This document shows, piece by piece, positions 35,049 through 45,596 of a DNA stretch of 64,000 nucleotides (positions within the stretch are counted from its first letter, which is position 1; every line of letters begins with the position of its first letter). Location: NCBI RefSeq assembly GCF_000512585.2, contig NC_089247.1, positions 1,674,001 through 1,738,000 on the forward strand. Reading direction: 5' to 3'. The notes under the pieces were generated by a model. It was not told where the DNA came from. It did not search any database and saw only the letters and a program-made list of their open reading frames with translations. The DNA comes from Kwoniella bestiolae CBS 10118 (lineage: Eukaryota > Basidiomycota > Tremellomycetes > Tremellales > Cryptococcaceae). The position numbers and the translations under genes are program-made.

Positions 35049-36511
35049 TCACTCACGGGCCAACTTATTCACCCTATCAATATACGCTCTCCAGCTGTTG
35101 CCCGGACCGCCATCTCCTTTCTTGGGCAGCTGTGGAACCTGCTCTCGGACGAGAGATCGGTATTTCACGTAAAGCCACATCTGACAATGACAATGGAACA
35201 AGTCAAGCCTTTCCCTTGCGTGTTTGTGGCATCGGACGTTGCAGGACCCTACTTACAACTTTCTGTTCTGAGAGATACTTTTGCAACCCGCCTGTCTTTT
35301 GTCTTTCCTGGGAAACCATTTCTGACTCAATACTTTAGATCTTTGACCAGAGCGTTGAAAGCCTCTTGATCCTGCGGTTGGACAGTCTTTTGATCGCTAT
35401 ATCGTTTGGTGGATTTGGGAGGCTGCAATACAGAACCTTTAGTTTAGCTTTCCTGAGTTTGATTCCAAAACCGAAGAATACATCGAGCAGAACAAATCCG
35501 ACACACATGACTAGTCAAGTTGGATACTTACTTTGACTTTTTTCACTTGTGAATGGTGGTGCTTGACACTTCCATAAGTATCATGTCCATCTCCAAACTC
35601 CGAGTTCAAGTCCGAGAGAGATGTGAGTGATGAAGAAGACTCAGATGATATGTCTGATGCGGTGGATGAGCTCGTTATGGTTTCACCTCCATATACGTGG
35701 TGAATCAACTTCGAAACTTGAAGATCGGATCGGCTGGCTTTGTATTTCCTCGGACCCAAGTTTACGACAATCTGTTCTCCGATCTCTCCCTCCTCCAATG
35801 GGGCTTTTTCTTGTGTTTTGGTCAGATCGTTAGTTGGCTTATCATCCGATGTGAGATCAATAACGACCTTGTCCAAGCTACCAGGGGTGATATGATCCTC
35901 CTCATCTTTCTCTTCTAATCTATTGGGAGCAGCGGTGACTTCGACTTTGGAATCGTTGTTGATGTTCTGGTTGAAAGTTCAAACAAGTCAGCGCGGTTCA
36001 TACCCTACCTCGACCCCAATTGACAGGACCCACACTTTGTATACCCATCCAAAAAGCCATATTGAACAGCTCTTCCCTCTTCACCAGGTACTTCTCGACA
36101 CCGATTATTCTGCCTTGGATGATAGATTCAGTAATCCATCGTTCCGCAAGTGAAACACAGTTGCCAGAAAGCTCGTTCATCTGGTTCGCTTCTTCGAACG
36201 CCTTGAAGGTATCGGCGATTTGATTCTTGATGATCTGGTCCGGTTCAAGGAAGATGACTCGGTTGGCTAAATGAAGGGTGGGTGCGATTAGGCGGCCATG
36301 ATCCTGTTACCACAGGTCGTAGCAACATTAGCTATGATCATTCTATATACGCCCACTATTTCCTCAAAGTGAGGATAATCCTGTAAGAGAGCAGCTGAAC
36401 CTTCTTTTGCCACATGAAATCTGCGCCTACCCGTATGATTTGTTCAAGTTTTACCTTCTTATCCTCATTGGATCTTACCACCCAGAACGCTTGACCAGCG
36501 AATGTACTCAT
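35049..36511 (-). pseudogene. BRCT-D: BRCT family member with nonsense codon and frameshift in the C-terminal module
   Basis: Exons are 36511-36431, 36303-36034, 35966-35532, 35422-35257 and 35180-35049. The BRCT part is intact: MSTFAGQAFWVVRSNED, intron, DHGRLIAPTLHLANRVIFLE, LSGNCVSLAERWITES, KREELFNMAFWMG. The linker holds KVVIDLTSDD, a textbook SUMO-interacting motif with an acidic flank. Exon 4 is 166 nt, not a multiple of three. It reads ALVKDLKY-stop-VRNGFPG, with TGA at 35329-35327 where sisters have an Arg, Lys or Ser codon. The remainder, GGLQKYLSEQKV, is in another frame. The last exon, LYVKYRSLVREQVPQLP, is intact. One C-to-T change (CGA to TGA) plus one indel would explain this. 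A truncated BRCT-plus-SIM protein could still be made. Confidence 0.65.
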
Positions 36512-37110
36512 TCTGATTGGATTATGCTGACTTGGTGATACTGATTTTGCTCTCCATGGGTATTCAAATTGAACAGAAGAAGGCAAAAAAGGGAAAGAAG
36601 AAATAATAATTGTACATCCACTTCCCCCACTCTCGCACTGACCTCTTCCCAATCAATATCAATCGATCAATCAATCACGCACTGACCCTCTTCTACTAGA
36701 TAGTAAACAAGAGAGAACACCATAGCTTGAGTTGATTTGGCGGGTTCTCGGAGTTATCATTCACCCCTATCAGGTTCTCGTATCTACTTACTCTTACTAG
36801 TACTTACTGATATATATATATAAAGTCTCCTCCTTCCTTCCTTCTTCTTCTTCTTCTTCCTCTATATACCATCATATCGTCATCCGACATCTCATTCCAA
36901 AATAATATTGACGTCTGCTATTCTCTACACTCCATACACAGTAAGCTTTTTCAATCTTCTCCTACTGCCATATTTATGTTCCTATCGGCAGGTTCCCCTC
37001 AATCTTCCTGAGCTGACGGCATTCCTTTCAGCTTCGGCAACAGTCTTTCAAAATATACACCCATCCGTCATACAGACTGAATATCACGCCTTAACCATAA
37101 CCTTCCCAAA
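36512..37110. promoter_or_regulatory. Head-to-head promoter region of BRCT-D and BRCT-E
   Basis: This 599-bp gap lies between divergent starts. It contains a TA run near 36812-36822 and a long TTC/CTT tract at about 36826-36861, upstream of the BRCT-E start. It is the point where the cluster switches strand. No gene was found. Confidence 0.45.
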
Positions 37111-39775
37111 ATGCCCCACTCCTTCTATCCGGAAGGATACAGACCTCCTGGCTTTAAGCCAATCGTAATCGACCGTAAACCCGTACTCAACAAGGAAGGG
37201 AAGAAACTTTTCCAAGGAGAGACATTCCACGTAATTCCTAATGAGGGGGAAACCGAAAGGATGGGGAAAGGTCATGGGTTCGATGTATTTGAGAAGGTCA
37301 GAGAATATGTCACGGTGAGAAGTATTCTCTACATTCTAAACTTAGGACCCATATCATATTGTTCCGTCATCATCGATCACCTCTTCGCATACATGAACCA
37401 TCTAGAAGTGGTATGAAATACTGAACTTCCGTGATATGTATAACATAGGATCAAGCCGGTGGTACCCTTACCTCCATCGATAAAGCCTCCTACATCGTAA
37501 TTCGACATGCCAACATCGAAGAATTTGCCAAAACATTCGATCCAGACTTAGCAAAGAAAGTAATTCATTTCGATTGGATCATGGACAGCCTAATCACCAA
37601 AAAACGACTCAGTCGACACCACTATTGGGGCATCCCTCGAGAGAAAGTCGTAGAGAAGAAAGCCCATCCTCATAAATTAGACCAACGATCAGACGATACA
37701 CCTTCTCTGGAATCACCTAAAGATCCTCAAAAACGTAACCAACTTTCAACACATGGCACATTGTCCCACGATCTGTCTAACAACCATAATCAAAACGAAG
37801 CAAACGGTTCAAACTCTCCATCTCACTTCTCTGGTAGTACTTATCACAACGTAACAAGCTCTTCCTCACGAAGACAGTCTGATTACTATCGTAATGCTCC
37901 GACCTACAACGTAAGTGGAAAGACTTTCCCATCATCATTTGTCTTCTTCCTTGGATAAGATTCTGTTTGCTTGGGTGCTAATGCTCTTTATACCTAGAGC
38001 TCCAATTTTGAAACAAGACGTAGAGTGTCATTCCACTTTGACGAAAGAGAACGACAAGCGCATTCATTCAGACAGGTCAGTAGCTGCCTCAAAGGTATCA
38101 ATATCTTCGTCAGTGGACCTGCTGTGGCCAAAAGCAATCTGGAGAGAAAGATTCATGTGAGTTAGCATTCTTTCTACTCCCTGCACCAATGATGGGCCTT
38201 GCACCAATTCTAAGCTGACTTAGTCTCGTCCTCACATTCAGGAATGTCAAGGTAAGATGGTCGACAGTATCGCCACAGCCTCCCTGGTGATCTTCGTCGA
38301 CCCGAGATACCTGTTCGGTCTCATGAAAGGCTCTCCAGGACACGTCATCTACCATAGATCAAGCTTCCTGACGGATTTCCATCAATCGGTTCACCTCCAC
38401 AAGCCGACTCTTGTAGAAGGGTATACCCATGATTGTCATCATACCAGGAGGTTGTTGGATGAAAAGGCTTACTCAATCGACAAAGCCGATCTAGAAGATT
38501 TCCAATGTTGGGTTAGAACCAAGAATATGAATCTACTTAGACGTAATCCGAAAGTCTTCTTCCCTCATAGAAGAAACCAGGGGGACGGTGGTGTAGATGA
38601 CAGAGGGAGCAAGGGCCATGGGAAGGTGAGTCTAGCACCTCTTTCGATGCACGTGAGGGAATATGTCGGGATGGTATTGGCTAACATGGAACCGTACCAA
38701 AAAAGCGAGATACTATAAACGATTATCCGACTCCCGAATCACCTAAAAGCCTACATGTCAGAGAACAAACTATGTACAGACCCATAGGCAATAACCACCA
38801 ATCTCCGAGCTCTATCGCAGCCCGACATGCAGTCATGCAGCCAGCAGAGTCCGCACCCCAAGATGAAAAGGTGGCTTCAATAGAAGTAAGTGTTGTTCTC
38901 GCTCGTCGAAAAGTTCAGGTTGATCAATGATGTCCGGGCTGGTAGTCTTTCCTTCATAACATACCTGAACGATTCCAAGAATACGATGATGACGAGTTTG
39001 ATGTCTGTTGCTCCGATGCAGAAGAGGAGATGACCGTAGGACAATGCCCCTCGGATGCTTCGGGCAAGGCCACTGAAATTCGGTCTGAGCACGAGGTGAT
39101 CAGAACGGTAAGGTGGATTTTCAAGATTGAGTCTGGGCAATTCTGATAGGTTGATCATTTTCTAGAAGACCCAGGACATTTCTATGTGGGATGATGACTC
39201 GGAGCCGTCACTCACCGATGAAGAAGCTGATCCGACGTACATCGATCGCAAGACCCTTCCAAAGAAAAGAAAGTCAAATGTTAGTACATACCACCTTCAA
39301 CCTTCAATCCTTCCAGACACATCGAGACTATGTACTACTGTATATTGACTTTGAGTTGTCAACCAGGAGCAAGGCAGCGGGACGATCAAACCGGACAGGA
39401 AGTGGTACAAAACGCAGCATGATACCGTCCACCCTGCTGATCAAGCAAGTTTCGACAAATTGATCAAAATCCTTCAAGCCCGGATGAAATCTGGAGAAGG
39501 CATACCAAAGGGTGGATTACGAGCGTTTGCTGCTAGGTTCCAACTCGTGAGTTTCGTTTATAAATGTGAAGAGATGGGGTACAAGCGTTGATGCGCCTTG
39601 TTAATTGACCTTTTAGGAAGCGGTCTATAGGAGGTACTCAGGTATTATCCGAAAAGAAGTACCTGGTCTTCCCACCCCTGGCTCTTTATCCAAGGCTCGT
39701 TCAGTCCAACGAGCAAAGGGAAGAGAGGCAAAGATGACATTGTTCGAGAATAACATGATTGAGAACTCTAAGTGA
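37111..39775 (+). CDS. BRCT-E: two-BRCT protein with shared C-terminal module
   Basis: Nine exons (37111-37314, 37449-37910, 37998-38156, 38242-38625, 38706-38885, 38946-39107, 39166-39279, 39367-39546, 39617-39775), all divisible by three with phase-0 introns, give 667 residues. BRCT1 (residues about 30-130) has GETFHVIPNEGE, intron, DQAGGTLTSIDKASYIVIRH and KVIHFDWIMDSLITKKRLS. BRCT2 (about 245-355) has GINIFVSGPAV, intron, CQGKMVDSIATASLVIFVD and LVEGYTHDCHHTRRLLDE, where Tyr replaces the usual Trp. An acidic region (EYDDDEFDVCCSDAEEE) and the basic patch LPKKRKS, an SV40-type nuclear signal, precede the module: ASFDKLIKILQARMKSGEG, IPKGGLRAFAARFQL, intron, VYRRYSGIIRKEVPGLP. Intact. Probably a nuclear scaffold. 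Confidence 0.82.
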
Positions 39776-40434
39776 TAATTTCTTGAGTACAGCCAGATCA
39801 TCATCTTCCTGTTGTATATATTATTGATTACCTGTAAAGAGGTGTAGTTGTATATAGTTGGTGTATACTCGATAAGACAGAGGACCATTTTATGCGTTCG
39901 TTCGCAAGTTATGTATAATACGAGTACTGCCGTAAAAGCAGATAAGTTAAGCATGTCGTAGAGAGTAAGCTGGAATATACAGTTATCAGGCACCTCAGCA
40001 TCATCATCGTCATTCCCATCCATCATTTACTTTACTTCTCACTCTCTCGACCTTCTATCATCTGATTATCATGTAGTGTCAATAAGGCCATGCAGGAGAC
40101 CGCTCTATACATGGCCAACGGCTCATCTCAGTCTCAAGACCAAGATGGAAACGACGATGAACAATGAGATGAGTTAGGTGCACGGTTTACCAATAGGGAC
40201 AACAGGGAGATGAAGTTTTTTCAAGTTGATTGATGATGTATATAACATATACACACACATACATACATATACACGACCATTCGTTTCTTCTTTTTCTTCT
40301 TCTTCTTCTTCCTTTCGTTGTTATCAACACCCTCACGCCAACTGACACCATCCGCTTGAGACAATACGATTCAGCAATGCTGATACTCATCCCCCACTAA
40401 ACTCATTACGCACCTCTATAGCCCCTATCCCACA
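39776..40434. other. Intergenic region between BRCT-E and BRCT-F with microsatellites
   Basis: This 659-bp gap between two plus-strand genes contains a CA/TA-rich run at about 40248-40274 and a TTC tract at about 40285-40312, shortly upstream of the BRCT-F start. A minus-strand frame over the E 3' end is a shadow of coding and UTR sequence. No gene was found. Confidence 0.5.
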
Positions 40435-43400
40435 ATGGTCATCGCATATCAACCTCGAGATCCGCCATCCTCTCTTTCCTCCGGTACTCGTCAAGATGAT
40501 CAGAAGTTGTTATTTGCGAGGGAACGGTTTTACGTGCATGGTGAAGGGGAGGAGAAGAGGTGTATGGAAAGGTATATCGTCGTGAGTGAATGGATTGTCC
40601 ATCGGTAACACCAGCATCGCCTTTCTCCTTATACAGTGTACCTCTCTCCCTGGGATTCTCATATGCTCTAACATTAGAACCTTTCACTCATCCCTCCAAT
40701 GAAGAGACATCGCAGCTGACCGCGTGTTATATTTCTCTTAGGACCAAGCAGGCGGCATTCTGACATCACAATCAGCATCCACCTTCATCGTAGTGCCCTT
40801 CGGTCCCACATACGCCAGATCTTTCGCAGAGACACTGCCCAGAGGAGAAGGAGGGAAGGTAATCAGGTTTGAGTGGATCAAGGAGAGTGTGCGGAAGGGT
40901 GTGATACCGAGTAGGAAGTTTTTCTGGGCTATACCGAGGTAGGGGATAGATACAGGATATCAGATTACGGAAGGTGATGATCGACTAGGAGGTGGACCCG
41001 TGGTGAAGACTGAGCAAGGTAGAGCTCAGCTATACAATTCCGACCAAGTATCAGAGGGACACGCTGGACCACTCCATCGAAACAATCCTCCCATCCCTCA
41101 ATATGAGAGGTACAATAAGGACGATACGCAAGAGCCTGAGGACTGGTATGAGAACGGTCGCCGAGCAACTCAGAGAATCACCTCCGATGCTATTCCGCTG
41201 GGAAATAGGGATCATCCCACACAGGTGATTTTTCGGGGGTTACTACATCCCTTCTGCTGCTCGAGATCATCCTTGTAGCTGTGCTGATCCCTTCGCTCTT
41301 TATCCTCCAGCCGGTCTCACAACCTCTCTCCGGACTCACAAACCACAGAAGCAACCACCGCGGTATCTTCAAAGGTCATGTAGTATGGGTGGTAGGAGCC
41401 CCAGGTCAGCGTAGATATCTCGAGGGACTGTTCATAGTGAGTGAATCGATTTTCCATCAGTCGTGATTGTCACCGCTTCCAAAGAGTCATCTTCCTTCTG
41501 TCCTCTGTCTACAGTTGGTATCGTACTGTACATATGTATGATCATTGTACGCAATTCTCTTGAATGGGAAGGCTTCGTAGACAGACCAGGTGTACTGATC
41601 CCGTTGTATTCTTCGTTAGTCCGAAGGGGGAACCACATCCTTCAACCTCCCTTCCGCGACCCGAGTGGTATTCTACCCTCCCAATCGAGGGTTTGAGGAA
41701 ATTACCAAGAAGGATCATATCAGAGGGGAAGCCTTGTATGATCGAGGAGTGAGATGCCTTACTTATAAGTGGGTGGAGGACTGTGTCAAAGCTGGGAGAT
41801 TGTTAGATGAGAGAGGTTATACGGTGGGGAAAAGGGATTTGTTCGATAATGACTTCTGGAGGAGGGTAGAGCGTCAAGAGGTGGAAGACATTCGAGAGCA
41901 AAAATTGACACAGGGAACAGAAGAAACTTCGCTGACGAGAGAAGGAGCCATTTCACCTCTTGTGGAACGGGATTATGGGGTCGACGATGAAGTGGGAGAA
42001 TCAGGTGGACGGGTCGGAACGGATGGTCACCAAGGCTTTATCGATCCACAAGGGGTTGCGTTCCTCCTCAAAAAGCTATCTGCCAGAGTCGACACGGTCT
42101 TGGAAGCTGCGAGGGGCTTGCATAACACCACTACTGCAGGTCCCGCACCTTCCCAGCCTGGAACATCGACCCAGCAAGTGCTGACTCAAGTAAGTACAGC
42201 CCCTTACGCCCAGAAGGACGCCCAGAAGGGACCGATTTCCTCAGTGCTATCTGATGTACTGTTCACTGATCATTGCATGTACGACTGTAGCAGCCCGAAG
42301 GGAACGAGCAGGCTCGCTATCCTACACCCATCTCCCCTGTGCGCATTTCACACCATCAAACTCGAGCAACTGAACAGGATTCCAATGTCGCAGTCTCACA
42401 CCTTGGTCTTGAGAACATACGAGTTAGGTCTCCCTTTCGCGATCTCGAGGAATCCCCGTCTGCCTCGTCAAGTGCAAATAGCACGAGCAAGAGTATCGAT
42501 ACATCTCAGGTGAGCTTGGGCTTGTGCACTTTATTTGAATCAACACTGATGATCGATTGATTGCGTTAGATCTTGGCCGGAGAATGGATCTGGGTTGTCG
42601 GTGCCTTTACCGCTCGAAAATCAATCAACGGGAAGATCAAGGTACATACATCTTTTGGCTTCATCATCTCTTTTCCGTTTCATACACTCGATACTCGAAG
42701 GCGAGTCTGACAAGTCTATGATCTTACAGCGACTCGGAGGATCACTCTCATCTCGTCTACCCGAGTCTACCATCGTAGTCTTCTGTCGAAGTCACATCGA
42801 AGAGTACATCATGTCCCGAGTAAGAGACTATGAGCGATGTTTGGCGAATAACTGCTTGATGGTGGCTGAGAGCTGGATACACGATATGGTCTTTTCGGAA
42901 CGAGCGATCGATCCACATGACTACCTGATCGAAAATCGAGATGTACTATTGAATGTGAGAGTGTGGGATGTGGTGTTGCTTTGGAGTATGGCCAAACGGG
43001 ATGGTGAACGCTTTGTGGGAGAGTGGGACAAAAGACTTGTCGGCGGAAGTAGTGGACAGGAAAGGGTCATCAAAGGTCAGGAAGAAGAAGCAGACCGAAG
43101 GGATTTGGTGTCGACAGTGCATGGAGAGTTGAAGGAGGAGCGAGCTCGAACCAGGTCATTCTCGCTGGACGACCGAGGAACCAAGTTCCGTCATGTAGCC
43201 CCTCCGCAAGAAGCTAGACGCTCCGACAGGGAAGGGACATTATACTCTCTACCGCTTCCAAACAAAGGACAGACCAATTATGCTGTGAGTCCAATCTGAA
43301 CATTCATCGCCCAAAGATAGATCGCCCATTTCCCAGAAGTTTGCTGATTATGACCAATTTTTGACAGATCGACCCACGAATTGCTCTCAAGGCATCTTCA

Positions 43401-44479
43401 CCAGTCGGTATCCACAGGAAGATAGAGCAACCGATACCCACCAGCCGTGACATCAATATCGATAAGGCTTCTACCGAACCGATGGAAGATGCGATCCAAG
43501 AGGTTGAGGTGCAAGACGGGATCAAGCTGAACGACGAAGAGTACGATGACTTTGCGGATCTAGCGGGTATATCTACCGACGAGGAAGGGCAAGATGACAC
43601 GGATGATGACTCGATACTCACACCTCCGCCAGAAGTTCCTGTGAGTACATTAGCCCAGCAAATGGTGATATCGGTCATGTGGCTGACCGTTGAGACTGGG
43701 TGGAAATGCAGGAGCCAGTGACGCTTACTAGTCCAGCTAAGAGCTCTCGAGGTCGATCGAAAGGATCGTTCGGAAAGAAGAGAAGACGATCGATTGATTA
43801 TAGCTCACAATCAGCGTCAACATCAAGATCAAGAGCTTTGAACAGTGAGAAGATTGAATCTATCACGGAGGTAGTGGGGCAGGGTGATGCGAATAGCGAT
43901 GATAGTGATTATGCACCGGTGAAGAGAGTAAGTTGTAATTCGGTAACCCTAGTCATTACGGTCTTTGTATTCCTAAGCTCATGATACTGTGGCATGAATT
44001 TACATAGAGAAAGAGCGACATCAATAGACCCGCTGCAACACCTTCATCCAGCCTTGCAACTACCACTTTGGGTCCGCAGAATCAAAGGAGCCAGTCGAAG
44101 ATATACAAGCACAATGAGGTCCTGCCAAAGGACAGGGAGAGGTATAATGAGCTCAGGGCGGATCTGGAATTGAAGATAAAGAATGATGATTTTCCGCATG
44201 GCCTGCAAAGTTATATCCGATCTCAACCTGGACGCGTAAGTGAAGTGTATCTACCTTGAACCACCCGTTTACCCTTTGAACGTTCCCTCATGCCCCATAT
44301 CACAGGATGGTAGCACACGAGCATCTCATTGAGGATACATTCGCTGATGAATCTTGCCTTTAATCTGCTAGATACACATATACAGGAAGTACCGGAACCT
44401 GTTTAGAAGGGAGTTACCGAATCTACCTTCAGGCGGGAGACGTAAAAGGTATCGGTATGATACTGGTTCCGAATACTAG
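40435..44479 (+). CDS. BRCT-F: three-BRCT protein with shared C-terminal module; in-frame TAG after BRCT1
   Basis: Eleven exons (40435-40581, 40742-41224, 41311-41436, 41620-42189, 42291-42509, 42570-42641, 42730-43284, 43368-43640, 43712-43927, 44008-44235, 44372-44479), all divisible by three and phase 0, about 998 codons. BRCT1: ERFYVHGEG, intron, DQAGGILTSQSASTFIVVPF, RFEWIKESVRKG. BRCT2: GHVVWVVGAPG, intron, SEGGTTSFNLPSATRVVFY, TYKWVEDCVKAGRLLDE. BRCT3: GEWIWVVGAFT, intron, RLGGSLSSRLPESTIVVFC, VAESWIHDMV. Acidic segments and KKRRRS precede the module: RYNELRADLELKI, HGLQSYIRSQPGR, intron, IYRKYRNLFRRELPNLP. A TAG at 40940-40942 follows WAIPR in exon 2, and no splice repairs it. The frame stays open after it to the next donor, so this may be a nonsense allele, a sequence error, or two adjacent genes. 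Confidence 0.7.
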
Positions 44480-45596
44480 TATGTAGTTACTGTAAAGAGA
44501 CTCGTACAGCCTGCGAGATTTTTAGAAGAGTGAACGAACAGGAGGGATAGATTGGAAAGATTGGTGCTGTAGACAATATATTTCGCTTTGAATAACGTGG
44601 ATCGATCGGTATGGTTGTATATATATAAAGTACCCTCCAGTAATTAACCAGATAGTGCCGTTTTCTCTGCGTAGCCCATGGTTCTGGCAAGGTGTTTGAG
44701 CAGAATCGAATGATGAAAGTATGTCACATTATCTATTTGATGGGGTTTTCAGACCTACTCGTACCTCCGTTCTGGCTTATGAGCCTATTGGCGGTTGTTC
44801 CAGTGTGATATTGCAGTCGCAAGGCGGACTTCAGCAAAATTTCAGGCACTTCCCACTGTAGCGGCTCTGAACCCTATTTTCTATATAGGGATCATCACTT
44901 GTGTGCTGCAGATGAAGATCAAACGGCACCACGGCAGGCGAGAATATCCTTGCGCTCCAAGGTGTAGGGACCTTGGGGGTCTTCGCTTGTCAGCCATGAT
45001 TGCAGAGGCGGTAATTGCTCTAAAGAATGAATAGCAAAATACACCTCAAAATGACAATCTACGGTGGAAAAACGCAACTATCTGGTTAATTACTGGAGGG
45101 GACTTTGATGATTGTATATACCTATCAACTCAGTACATGCATTTTGTTAGATAATAAACTCCCACTTCGACATCATGAAGCACAATGACCAGAATTTGAC
45201 ACAAACCGACAGTGAGTAGAAGGAATCCGAAGAAGCTACCAATCCAGATTTTGTAGTAAATAGACGATCTATGTGAATCTGTTCTCAAGCTGACCACACG
45301 CTGGTGAACCGCTCAAGCCCAAGAAAAGAGGGTTAACCCAATAAAGAAACGTCAAGGAGGACGAATCTTTCCTGGAGTGTCCCCCTCCAAGGGAAATTGC
45401 CTCGCGCCAGTGCTTGTGCTGGTTCATCATATACATTCATCGGTTCATAACATCGTCAAGGTCGTTATATACATTATGGGACCTTCATTGTCGTTGAGAT
45501 ACTCCACATGCTTGCTCTAAACTTTTTCGCCTCCAGTACTTTAGTTTGATACTCTCGCCCCTTCCCCTAATGGTTGGTCAACGGAGTGATGGGGTC
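44480..45596. other. Intergenic region, no gene recognised
   Basis: This gap of about 1.1 kb lies between convergent stops of BRCT-F and the FAD monooxygenase. A 79-codon plus-strand frame at 44795-45034 has no motif and no supporting structure. No tRNA-like B box, repeat array or transposon ends were found. It is unusually long for a convergent gap in this window. Confidence 0.45.

Noticed and set aside
25745..44479. BRCT cluster considered as a transposon or retroelement array
   Set aside because: Genes have many introns, no terminal repeats or target-site duplications were seen, and no transposase or reverse transcriptase motif is present.
44795..45034. 79-codon frame in the gap after BRCT-F
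   Set aside because: No motif, low-information composition and no flanking signals. Kept as intergenic.
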